DNA from: Sphingopyxis sp.
GTDB lineage: Bacteria; Pseudomonadota; Alphaproteobacteria; Sphingomonadales; Sphingomonadaceae
DNA length: 6,991 nt
Direction: 5' to 3'
NCBI GenBank assembly: GCA_013911715.1
Contig: JACEST010000105.1
Coordinates: 1-6,991 of the forward strand
In this document: in pieces, positions 1 to 5,237 of the stretch
Numbering within the stretch: the first letter of the stretch is position 1
Layout of the letters: each line of letters begins with the position of its first letter
Notes under the pieces: generated by a model
The model's input: the letters and a program-made list of their open reading frames with translations, nothing else
Database searches by the model: none
Told to the model about the DNA's origin: nothing
Position numbers and translations under genes: made by a program

Positions 1-59
1 CGCGAACTGCTCGGCAGCGCGCGGTCCGCCTCGAGCCGCGCGCTGCCGAGCAGTTCGCG
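1..59. repeat. Perfect 24-bp inverted repeat at the window edge, probable fold-back artefact
   Basis: Bases 1-24 and 36-59 are exact reverse complements separated by 11 bp. The outer end is flush with base 1, so the arm may be longer. The repeat lies within the envC reading frame and both arms stay open. The inner 10 bp of each arm (CAGCGCGCGG and its complement) encode plausible EnvC residues (SAR and DRAL) and could be a natural short hairpin. The outer part of the left arm encodes PSSS, which does not look like EnvC. That is the pattern left when a strand end folds back on itself during amplification or assembly. A genuine structured element cannot be excluded. Confidence 0.85.
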
Positions 60-689
60 CGCACGAATGCGCCGTTCATTCTCCAGGCGGCTGAGGTCGG
101 TCCGGCGCCCGGCCAGCGTCGCGCGACTGTCGGTGAGGGCGCCAAGTGCAAGCCGGGCCTGGCCTTGCAGTCGGCGCAGCGCGGCCAGCTCGGCACGAAC
201 CCCGGCGGTGCGCGCTTCGATCACCGGCAGTGCGCTGTCGAGCACGACGCGCGCATGGACCATGTCCGCGAGTGAGCCCGGCTGTGCGAGTACCGCGACG
301 GGCGGCTGGCGCGACAATTGTTGCAGCGCCGCCGTGAGGGCGAGCAAAGGCTGGCGGGCTTCGGCAAAACGCGCCTCCTGTGCGCGGACGCGGCGGCGCA
401 CGAGCGCGAGGCGTGCTTCACCGGCGCTGATGTCGGCTTCGGCGGCTTGAATGCGCGCGGCGAGCGCGGCGATGCGTTTGCGCAACGCTTCGGCCTCGCT
501 GGTGGCCGTGGCGGACTGGCGATCGAGCGCTTTGCTGCGCGCGAGCGCGGCGGCGGATTGGCGCTGGGCGGCGACCAGCGTCTGACGCTCTTGCTGCGCC
601 ACCAGTTCAGGATCGCCTGCATTGCTCTGGGCCATGGCCAGCGCGCCCGCCGCGAGCAGCGGCAGCATCAGCAGTGCGCGCAGCCTCAC
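1..689 (-). CDS. envC: EnvC-like murein hydrolase activator (M23 family), N-terminal part only
   Basis: The first 229 residues of an exported protein resembling the EnvC/M23 division factors, which bind and activate periplasmic amidases that split septal peptidoglycan. The frame stays open to the left edge. I start it at a GTG whose bases overlap the rlmH stop codon (GTGA) and which has a GAGGG Shine-Dalgarno sequence upstream. This start gives a signal peptide (residues 1-20: basic RLR, hydrophobic core, ALAMA then Q). Residues 28-125 and 160-225 are rich in A, R, Q, E and L and look like long coiled coils. They flank a central segment (about 127-160: RQPPVAVLAQPGSLADMV, then ARVVLDSALPVIEAR) typical of alphaproteobacterial EnvC. 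The C-terminal LytM domain, usually degenerate in activators, lies outside, so activator and active peptidase cannot be told apart. Residues after about 225 (PSSS) look unlike the family and coincide with the inverted repeat at the edge; they are probably not genuine. Confidence 0.82.
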   Translation of the reverse strand, partial: MRLRALLMLPLLAAGALAMAQSNAGDPELVAQQERQTLVAAQRQSAAALARSKALDRQSATATSEAEALRKRIAALAARIQAAEADISAGEARLALVRRRVRAQEARFAEARQPLLALTAALQQLSRQPPVAVLAQPGSLADMVHARVVLDSALPVIEARTAGVRAELAALRRLQGQARLALGALTDSRATLAGRRTDLSRLENERRIRARELLGSARLEADRALPSSS

Positions 690-1117
690 CGGCTGCCCTC
701 GCGGTGATAGGGGTGACCGGCGATGATGCTGGTGGCGCGGTACAATTGTTCGGCGAGCATCGCGCGCGCCATCAGATGCGGCCAGGTAGTGCGGCCAAAG
801 GCAATGCTTTTGTCCGCGCCTGTGCGCTCTGCCGCCGTGAAACCATCGGCGGCACCCAGGCAAAAGCGGGCTTCGCGCACGCCGTCGTCGCGCCAGCGCG
901 CGAGCAGTTCGGCAAATTCGGTGGAAGTCAGCTGATCGCCGCTTTCGTCGAGCAGCACGGTGCGCATCGGCGTGTACGAAGGAGCCGGAATTTTGCCCCC
1001 GACATCGGCAAGTTCGGTGCATTTAACCGGCCACGTCAGCCGTTTGACGTAACGGTCCATCAGCGCAGCCTCGGGCGAGCGGGCAATGCGCCCGCGCGCA
1101 ATGATGTGCAGCAACAT
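686..1117 (-). CDS. rlmH: 23S rRNA (pseudouridine1915-N3)-methyltransferase RlmH
   Basis: A 143-residue SPOUT-class methyltransferase that uses S-adenosylmethionine to methylate N3 of pseudouridine 1915 in helix 69 of 23S rRNA, acting as a homodimer on assembled ribosomes. It matches E. coli RlmH (155 aa) along its length: N-terminal strand MLLHIIARGR, the RYVKRLTWP region, the glycine-rich cofactor loop CLGAADGF (87-94), and a strongly conserved tail AEQLYRATSII (122-132) then HPYHRE (135-140). The open frame continues upstream to 1339, but that part runs through rsfS in the wrong frame, so I start at ATG 1117, 13 bp after the rsfS stop. No clear Shine-Dalgarno precedes it, which suggests coupling to rsfS. 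The cofactor loop reads GAADG where E. coli has GGPEG; this may be a clade variant. The stop codon overlaps the envC start. Confidence 0.95.
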   Translation of the reverse strand: MLLHIIARGRIARSPEAALMDRYVKRLTWPVKCTELADVGGKIPAPSYTPMRTVLLDESGDQLTSTEFAELLARWRDDGVREARFCLGAADGFTAAERTGADKSIAFGRTTWPHLMARAMLAEQLYRATSIIAGHPYHREGSR

Positions 1118-1130
1118 GGCTGCGGCGCGG

Positions 1131-1535
1131 TTAGTTGGCCACCGCCGCTGGCGCGTCGCCGAACGACCACATGCGTTCGAGGTTGTAGAAGCCGCGCACT
1201 TCGGGGCGGAACAGGTGAACGACGACATCGCCTGCGTCGAGCAGCACCCAATCAGCATTGGGCAGCCCCTCGATCCGCACACTGCGGCCAAGTTCCTGCT
1301 TGATGCGCTGCGCCAGTTTTTCGGCCATCGCCGCGACATGGCGGGTCGAGCGGCCGGTCGCGATGACCATATGGTCGGCGATGCTGCTTTTGCCGGCGAG
1401 GGCGATGGTCACGGGCTCTTGCGCTTGATCTTCGTCGAGCTGGTGCATGATGAGCGCATGGAGCGCATCCGATTCGGGGGCGCTGTCGGGGAGAGCGGAG
1501 CCGCGCGGGGCGGCGGCCATAGAGGCTGGGGTCAA
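1131..1535 (-). CDS. rsfS: Ribosome silencing factor RsfS
   Basis: A 134-residue DUF143/Iojap-family protein. RsfS binds uL14 on the 50S subunit and blocks joining of the 30S subunit, lowering translation in stationary phase or starvation. The family core is intact: SIADHMVIATGRSTRHVAAM (51-70), then IEGLPNADWVLLDAGDVVVH (88-107), LFRPEVRGFYNLERMW (108-123). The start is a TTG whose bases overlap the nadD stop (TTGA). It is chosen because AAGGAG stands 5 nt upstream, whereas the next in-frame ATG (1520) would be 20 nt from it. The N-terminus then carries about 20 non-conserved residues (P, A, S-rich) ahead of the core that are absent from the 105-residue E. coli protein. Its place between nadD and rlmH is a common bacterial arrangement. 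Confidence 0.95.
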   Translation of the reverse strand: MTPASMAAAPRGSALPDSAPESDALHALIMHQLDEDQAQEPVTIALAGKSSIADHMVIATGRSTRHVAAMAEKLAQRIKQELGRSVRIEGLPNADWVLLDAGDVVVHLFRPEVRGFYNLERMWSFGDAPAAVAN

Positions 1536-2185
1536 GTTGGCTCCTTCTTGGTTGCTGTGCCGACACGGCGGCGCGTCAATGGGTCACGCAGGGCGTGGCC
1601 GGGATTGCGTTCGTGCCAGCGGGGGTCGGCCTGCCGTATCATGGTTGCGGATCGCACATCGGGCGGGAAACGCAGGAACACAAGGGCAGGCGGTCTCCAG
1701 TCCGTCCAGAGACGTTTCCGGTCCGCGGGCCGGACGAAGCGCCGCAGCCAGCCCATGGCGCGTGTCGCCTGGGCGCGCCCATTATAGCCCGGACGCGCGA
1801 TAACCGCAATCGGCATAAGTTCGGCAATTTTCCGCCAGTCGCGCCACCGGGGCAGCTGGGCCAGATTATCGGCACCCATCAGCCAGATAAAGCGGTGCTG
1901 CGGATAACGGCGGACGAGCAGGCGCAGCGTGTCGATGGTGTAGCGCGTGCCGAGCTGCGCCTCGATCGCGGTGGCGCGGATGCGGCTGCGGCGCGCGGCA
2001 GCTCGCGCCGAGGCGAGGCGCGCGGGGATCGGGGCCATGCCCTTTTTGGGTTTGAGCGGATTGCCGGGAGAGACGAGCCACCACAGTTCATCAAGGCCGA
2101 GCGCCGCCATGGCGGCGAGGCTGATCGCCCGATGCCCGCCATGCGCCGGATTGAAACTGCCGCCGAGGAGGCCGGTGGGGGTCAT
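1532..2185 (-). CDS. nadD: Nicotinate-nucleotide adenylyltransferase NadD
   Basis: A 217-residue enzyme that joins nicotinate mononucleotide to ATP, giving deamido-NAD and pyrophosphate, a core cytoplasmic step of NAD synthesis that is usually essential. Nucleotidyltransferase hallmarks are present: GGSFNPAHGGH (8-18) with the two histidines of the HxGH signature, SPGNPLKP (39-46), RYTIDTL (81-87), MGADNLAQLPRW (103-114), and SATMIR (179-184), which matches the ISSTxIR motif. About 30 residues follow that motif, including a basic tail (LTRRRVGTATKK), somewhat longer than usual. The ATG at 2185 overlaps the toxin gene's stop codon (ATGA), and the bases upstream show no convincing Shine-Dalgarno sequence, so translation may depend on ribosomes finishing the toxin gene. 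The 3' end overlaps rsfS by 4 nt and carries its ribosome binding site. Confidence 0.96.
   Translation of the reverse strand: MTPTGLLGGSFNPAHGGHRAISLAAMAALGLDELWWLVSPGNPLKPKKGMAPIPARLASARAAARRSRIRATAIEAQLGTRYTIDTLRLLVRRYPQHRFIWLMGADNLAQLPRWRDWRKIAELMPIAVIARPGYNGRAQATRAMGWLRRFVRPADRKRLWTDWRPPALVFLRFPPDVRSATMIRQADPRWHERNPGHALRDPLTRRRVGTATKKEPT
1541..1546 (-). promoter_or_regulatory. Shine-Dalgarno sequence that fixes the TTG start of rsfS
   Basis: On the minus strand this reads AAGGAG, 5 nt before the TTG at 1535 and inside the 3' end of nadD. It is the best ribosome binding site in the leftward cluster and lies too far (20 nt) from the alternative ATG at 1520. This favours the TTG start and the 4-nt overlap with nadD. 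Confidence 0.7.
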
Positions 2186-2469
2186 GCGAGGCTGAGCCAG
2201 TCGGACCGATTGTGAACGAGGCGTACGACCAAAAGTTGCGTGCTGGTCAATTCGTAAAGCATCACGAACGGATAATCTTTGATGGTCAATTTGCGCAGCC
2301 CGCTGGGCAAAGGACTGCCAACGGCGGGGAAGTCGTCAAGCCGAGCGACCTGATCGCGGATTGCCCGCAGCGCAGCGATAGCTTCGTGTGGCGGTCGTTC
2401 GTGCGTTAGCCAGTCATTGAGCGAAACCAGATCGGCCACCGCCAATTCTGACCAGATTACCCTTGGCAT
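2182..2469 (-). CDS. ParE/RelE-family toxin of a type II toxin-antitoxin module
   Basis: A 95-residue protein with the compact ParE/RelE fold pattern: strand RVIWSELA (3-10), two helices (11-20 and 27-45), then FPAVGSPLPSGLRKLTIKDY (47-66), VMLYEL (69-74) and the closing VVRLVHNRSDW (81-91), where family members have a V-x-x-V-x-H-x-R-x-x-W-like ending. RelE members cut ribosome-bound mRNA and ParE members poison DNA gyrase. The sequence looks nearer ParE, but the activity cannot be settled by eye. The start lies 13 nt inside the antitoxin gene and has GAGG just upstream. The stop overlaps the nadD start. The gene is less GC-rich than its neighbours (27 of 60 bases are G or C at 2221-2280, against 46 of 60 at 3121-3180 in proA), a sign of acquisition by transfer. 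It appears full length and intact. Confidence 0.88.
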   Translation of the reverse strand: MPRVIWSELAVADLVSLNDWLTHERPPHEAIAALRAIRDQVARLDDFPAVGSPLPSGLRKLTIKDYPFVMLYELTSTQLLVVRLVHNRSDWLSLA

Positions 2470-2720
2470 CGGGCCTCATGCGCGCCAATCAACTCGTCGA
2501 GCATGGTCAGGACAGTGTTGTTGTCGACCACGCGCCCGGCAGCGATGTCGGCACGTCCCGCTTCGACATAGGCTGCAAAGCGGCTTTCTTGTTCAGCGAC
2601 CTGTTTAACGGCGTTCGCAACAAACCATGCGCGGCTGCGACCTTGTTCGGCTGCGATCCGATCAACGGCGGCCAGCGTTTCAGGGTCTATGCGCGCCGAA
2701 ATGACTGCATGTTTGCTCAT
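2457..2720 (-). CDS. Ribbon-helix-helix (CopG/ParD-like) antitoxin
   Basis: An 87-residue protein, the expected partner of the following toxin. Residues 4-11 (HAVISARI) form the DNA-contacting strand, 13-27 (PETLAAVDRIAAEQG) the first helix, and 28-45 (starting RSRAWFVANAV) the second: a complete ribbon-helix-helix DNA-binding domain that works as a dimer. The C-terminal half (FAAYVEAGRADIAAGRVV, 48-65, then a helix to about 84) resembles toxin-wrapping tails of such antitoxins. The gene overlaps the toxin by 13 nt, with the antitoxin first, the normal order for this class. It begins right after a short AT-rich region with an inverted repeat, so it probably represses its own operon, more strongly when bound to toxin. 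The symbol is left empty because ParD, CopG-like and other families cannot be separated reliably here. Confidence 0.87.
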   Translation of the reverse strand: MSKHAVISARIDPETLAAVDRIAAEQGRSRAWFVANAVKQVAEQESRFAAYVEAGRADIAAGRVVDNNTVLTMLDELIGAHEARCQG

Positions 2721-2728
2721 GCAACAGC

Positions 2729-2756
2729 CGTATCATGCGTATACAAATGATGTAAA
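2729..2756 (-). promoter_or_regulatory. Candidate promoter and operator of the toxin-antitoxin operon
   Basis: The 43-bp gap between proA and the antitoxin gene is much more AT-rich than its surroundings. On the minus strand, TTTACA (2756-2751) could be a -35 element, with GATACG (2734-2729) 16 bp on as a weak -10. Overlapping this is the inverted repeat GTAT-N7-ATAC (2730-2744), of which one half belongs to the 6-bp palindrome GTATAC (2739-2744). Short palindromes of this kind over the -10 are what ribbon-helix-helix antitoxins usually bind. The promoter match is poor outside the ATA core, so the assignment rests mainly on position, composition and symmetry. Confidence 0.45.
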
Positions 2757-2763
2757 GCGATTC

Positions 2764-4047
2764 TCAGGGCCGCGCCTGCCCCGTCCCGAAGACCTGCCAT
2801 TTGTAAGTCGTCAGCCCTTCGAGCGCCACTGGGCCGCGCGCGTGCAGGCGCCCGGTCGAAATGCCAATCTCGGCGCCCAGCCCGAATTCGCCGCCGTCGG
2901 CGAACTGCGTGCTGGCGTTCCACATGGTGATGGCGCTGTCGACCTGGTTCAGGAAGCGCGCAGCGGCATTGGCGTCCTCAGTGATGATCGCGTCGGTGTG
3001 GTGGCTGCCGTGGCGGGCGATGTGCGCCATGGCATCGTCCACGCCATCGACGATTGCGACCGCGACGATGGCGTCGAGATATTCGGTATCCCAGTCGTTG
3101 GCAGCGGCGGGCTCGACCCGCGCGTCGAGCGCGGCAACAGCGCGGTCGCCGCGCACTTCGCAGCCGGCTTCGAGCAGCGCGCGGACGATGCGGGCCGGGT
3201 CGGCAAAGCCCGTGTCGATCAGCACCGTCTCGGTCGCGCCGCAGATGCCGGTGCGGCGCATCTTGGCGTTGACGACCAGCGCCTCAGCCATCACCGGGTC
3301 GGCGGCGGCGTGGACGTAGGTGTGGCAGATGCCGTCGAGGTGCGCGAGCACGGGCACGCGCGCTTCGTCCTGCACGCGCGCGACCAGGCTTTTGCCGCCG
3401 CGCGGAATGATGATGTCGATGAGGCCGCTGGCGGTCAGCATCGCGCCGACGGCGGCGCGGTCCTGCGTCGCGACAAGCTGCACCGCATCGGCGGGCAGGC
3501 CGCTGACGGCGATACCTGTCAACATTGCGGCGTGGATCGCGCGGTTCGAATGCACCGCCTCGCTACCCCCGCGCAGGATGACGGCGTTGCCGGCCATCAG
3601 ACCCAGCGCCGCGGCGTCGGCGGTGACATTGGGACGGCTTTCATAGATGATGCCGACCACGCCCAGCGGCACCCGCACGCGCTTCAGCAGCAGGCCATTG
3701 GCGGGGCGGCGCTCGTCGATCAGCTCGCCGACCGGGTCGGCCAGTGCTGCGACGGCGGCAACGGCGTCGGCGATGCCCGCCAGTCGCTGGTCGTCGAGCC
3801 TCAGCCGGTCGAGCATCGCCGACGACAGTCCGCGTTCGGCCCCGGCGGCCATGTCGCGTGCATTGGCGGCGAGGATGTCGGGCGCGGCAGTGCGCAAGGC
3901 GGCGGCAGCAGCTTCCAGCGCGGCGGCCTTCGCCGGGGTTGGCGATGCAGCAAGAATGGCAGCGGCGGTGCGCGCGCGCGCGCCCATGTCAGCGATCAGT
4001 GCGGCTGGATCGCGCGTGGCGGCGGAGGCAAGTTCGGTGACAGACAT
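2764..4047 (-). CDS. proA: Gamma-glutamyl phosphate reductase (glutamate-5-semialdehyde dehydrogenase)
   Basis: A 427-residue enzyme of the aldehyde dehydrogenase superfamily. It reduces gamma-glutamyl phosphate with NADPH to glutamate-5-semialdehyde, the second step of proline synthesis, in the cytoplasm. Family blocks are intact: VPLGVVGIIYESRPNVTADA (126-145), ILRGGSEA (157-164), IIPRGGKSLV (213-222), HLDGICHTYVH (236-246), the catalytic cysteine Cys269 in RRTGICGATET, SHHTDAIITED (348-358), and GAEIGISTGRLHARGPVALE (391-410). Length is close to the E. coli protein (417). The start is ATG 4047, with GGAG 4 nt upstream. The usual partner proB (glutamate 5-kinase) is not adjacent upstream; the divergent DUF3667 gene is there instead. 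The gene probably has its own promoter in the divergent gap, and its transcript may run into the toxin-antitoxin module 43 bp downstream, since no terminator is visible between them. Confidence 0.97.
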   Translation of the reverse strand: MSVTELASAATRDPAALIADMGARARTAAAILAASPTPAKAAALEAAAAALRTAAPDILAANARDMAAGAERGLSSAMLDRLRLDDQRLAGIADAVAAVAALADPVGELIDERRPANGLLLKRVRVPLGVVGIIYESRPNVTADAAALGLMAGNAVILRGGSEAVHSNRAIHAAMLTGIAVSGLPADAVQLVATQDRAAVGAMLTASGLIDIIIPRGGKSLVARVQDEARVPVLAHLDGICHTYVHAAADPVMAEALVVNAKMRRTGICGATETVLIDTGFADPARIVRALLEAGCEVRGDRAVAALDARVEPAAANDWDTEYLDAIVAVAIVDGVDDAMAHIARHGSHHTDAIITEDANAAARFLNQVDSAITMWNASTQFADGGEFGLGAEIGISTGRLHARGPVALEGLTTYKWQVFGTGQARP

Positions 4048-4125
4048 AATTCTCCATCCCTATCACGCGTCAGGCGCGGCGCGAAGCCCCGTTGCGCGCG
4101 CGCACGGCGCTGCTAAGCATGCGTC
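4048..4125. promoter_or_regulatory. Divergent intergenic region between proA and the DUF3667 gene
   Basis: This 78-bp gap must hold the leftward signals of proA and the rightward signals of the DUF3667-phoD pair. Leftward, GGAG stands 4 nt before the proA ATG, and a weak -10-like GATAGG lies a little upstream of it. Rightward, TTGCGC (4092-4097) and TAAGCA (4114-4119) are 16 bp apart and could act as weak -35 and -10 elements; initiation would then fall almost on the ATG at 4126. The run GCGCGCGCGC (4094-4103) is simple GC-rich sequence to which I assign no role. No clear operator is visible. Confidence 0.35.
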
Positions 4126-5214
4126 ATGCCAGGGGATATCGAGAGCATTGGTGAGGCTATGACGGCGGGGCTGGCGGGCGCGGCGGTCGAGCCCGCGCAT
4201 GGCAGCGGCGCGCATGGCGTTCAGGCGCGCTGCCTGAATTGCGGCACGTCGCTGGTCGGCAACCATTGCCATCATTGCGGCCAGAAAGCCCATGTCCACC
4301 GCAGCTTTGCGGGTATCGGCCATGATTTGCTCCATGCCATTCTGCATTTTGACGGCAAATTCTGGAACACATTGCCGCTGCTCGTGTGGCGCCCGGGCGA
4401 TCTGACGCGGCGCTATGTTCATGGCGAGCGCGCGTCGTTCATCTCGCCGTTGGCGCTTTTTCTGTTCGCGGTGTTCCTGACCTATGCCTTGCTGGCTAGC
4501 GTCGGCATGGGCGAGAGCAATTTCGACACGGGAACCGAGGCCGAGCGTCAGCAGGCGTTGAACGGCGCGCGCATTTCTTTGCGGGAGGAGCTCAAGGAAA
4601 TTGACGCGCGCATTGCGCAGGCTAGGGCGACCAACGCGCCAGTCGCCGCGATTCAGGCCGAGCGCAACGCCGTCATCGGCACCGCGCGCACGCTGGGCAT
4701 CGCCGACGACCGCACCGACCCGCCGTCGATCAGCGACAAGACCCAGCGCAATTTTTCGATTGGCAACATAAGCACGGGCGTTCCGTTCATCGATGCCGGT
4801 ATCAAGAAAGCGAACGAGAACCCCAGCCTGTTGCTCTACAAGCTGCAGGCCAACGCCTATAAATTCGCCTGGGCGCTGATCCCGTTGTCGATGCCGTTTT
4901 TGTGGCTGCTGTATCCGTTCAGCCGCCGGTTCCACATGTTCGACCATTTCGTGTTTGTGACCTATTCGATCAGTTTCATGCTGTTGTGGTTCGTCATGCT
5001 GAGGCTGGCGGGATATTTGCCCGAGCCCATCGTCGGCATCATCACCGCCGTCGGGATTCCTTACATTGGCTTTCACATGTACCGCCAGCTGCGCGGTGCC
5101 TATCGCTCGTCGCGGCTGGGCGCGGCACTGCGCGCCATGCTGTTGCTGGTCTTTTGTATTTTCACCGTCACATTGTTCCTGTTGTTGTTGCTCGCCATGG
5201 GAATCATGGGTTGA
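4126..5214 (+). CDS. DUF3667 membrane protein with N-terminal zinc ribbon
   Basis: A 362-residue inner-membrane protein of the DUF3667 family, whose function is unknown. Near the N-terminus, CLNCGTSLVGNHCHHCGQ (36-53) is a zinc ribbon with Cys36, 39, 48 and 51. It is followed by the family-like segment YVHGERASFISPLALFLF (97-114). I see five likely membrane spans, near 105-126, 247-265, 272-294, 298-317 and 337-358. The basic stretches between spans 2 and 3 (SRRFH) and spans 4 and 5 (YRQLRGAYRSSR) fit a cytoplasmic zinc ribbon and a periplasmic loop of about 115 residues (127-245), part of which (138-185) is charged and may be a coiled coil. ATG 4126 is the first possible in-frame start, because TAA occurs at 4114; it has no Shine-Dalgarno sequence, and ATG 4159 is an alternative. 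The gene lies 23 bp before phoD and probably shares its transcript. Confidence 0.85.
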   Translation: MPGDIESIGEAMTAGLAGAAVEPAHGSGAHGVQARCLNCGTSLVGNHCHHCGQKAHVHRSFAGIGHDLLHAILHFDGKFWNTLPLLVWRPGDLTRRYVHGERASFISPLALFLFAVFLTYALLASVGMGESNFDTGTEAERQQALNGARISLREELKEIDARIAQARATNAPVAAIQAERNAVIGTARTLGIADDRTDPPSISDKTQRNFSIGNISTGVPFIDAGIKKANENPSLLLYKLQANAYKFAWALIPLSMPFLWLLYPFSRRFHMFDHFVFVTYSISFMLLWFVMLRLAGYLPEPIVGIITAVGIPYIGFHMYRQLRGAYRSSRLGAALRAMLLLVFCIFTVTLFLLLLLAMGIMG

Positions 5215-5237
5215 GGCACAGGACAGAGGGACCGGAC

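Noticed and set aside
674..1303. Plus-strand open frames over rlmH, rsfS and envC (including 67-450 and 318-707)
   Set aside because: All are opposite well-supported minus-strand genes and have compositionally biased products (R/A/S-rich) typical of GC-rich antisense frames.
1118..1339. N-terminal extension of rlmH by 74 codons
   Set aside because: It runs through rsfS out of frame and encodes a C/S/R-rich sequence. The conserved RlmH N-terminus begins at the ATG at 1117.
2457..2469. Possible frameshift between antitoxin and toxin because of their overlap
   Set aside because: A 13-nt overlap with intact domains on both sides is the ordinary layout for type II toxin-antitoxin pairs, and each protein has its own start and stop.
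3967..4105. Alternating GCGCGCGC runs in proA and in the divergent gap
   Set aside because: Short alternating GC runs are common in DNA of this composition; nothing links them to an origin, recombination site or regulatory element.
2689..4116. A 475-codon plus-strand open frame, longer than proA itself
   Set aside because: It lies exactly opposite proA, whose protein is a full-length match with a catalytic cysteine. The plus-strand product is a repetitive H/D/G/R/V-rich sequence without family motifs, as expected from the antisense of a GC-rich gene.
4902..5237. N-terminal extension of phoD by 112 codons
   Set aside because: It overlaps the DUF3667 gene in another frame. The Tat signal peptide begins at the ATG at 5238, which also has a ribosome binding site.
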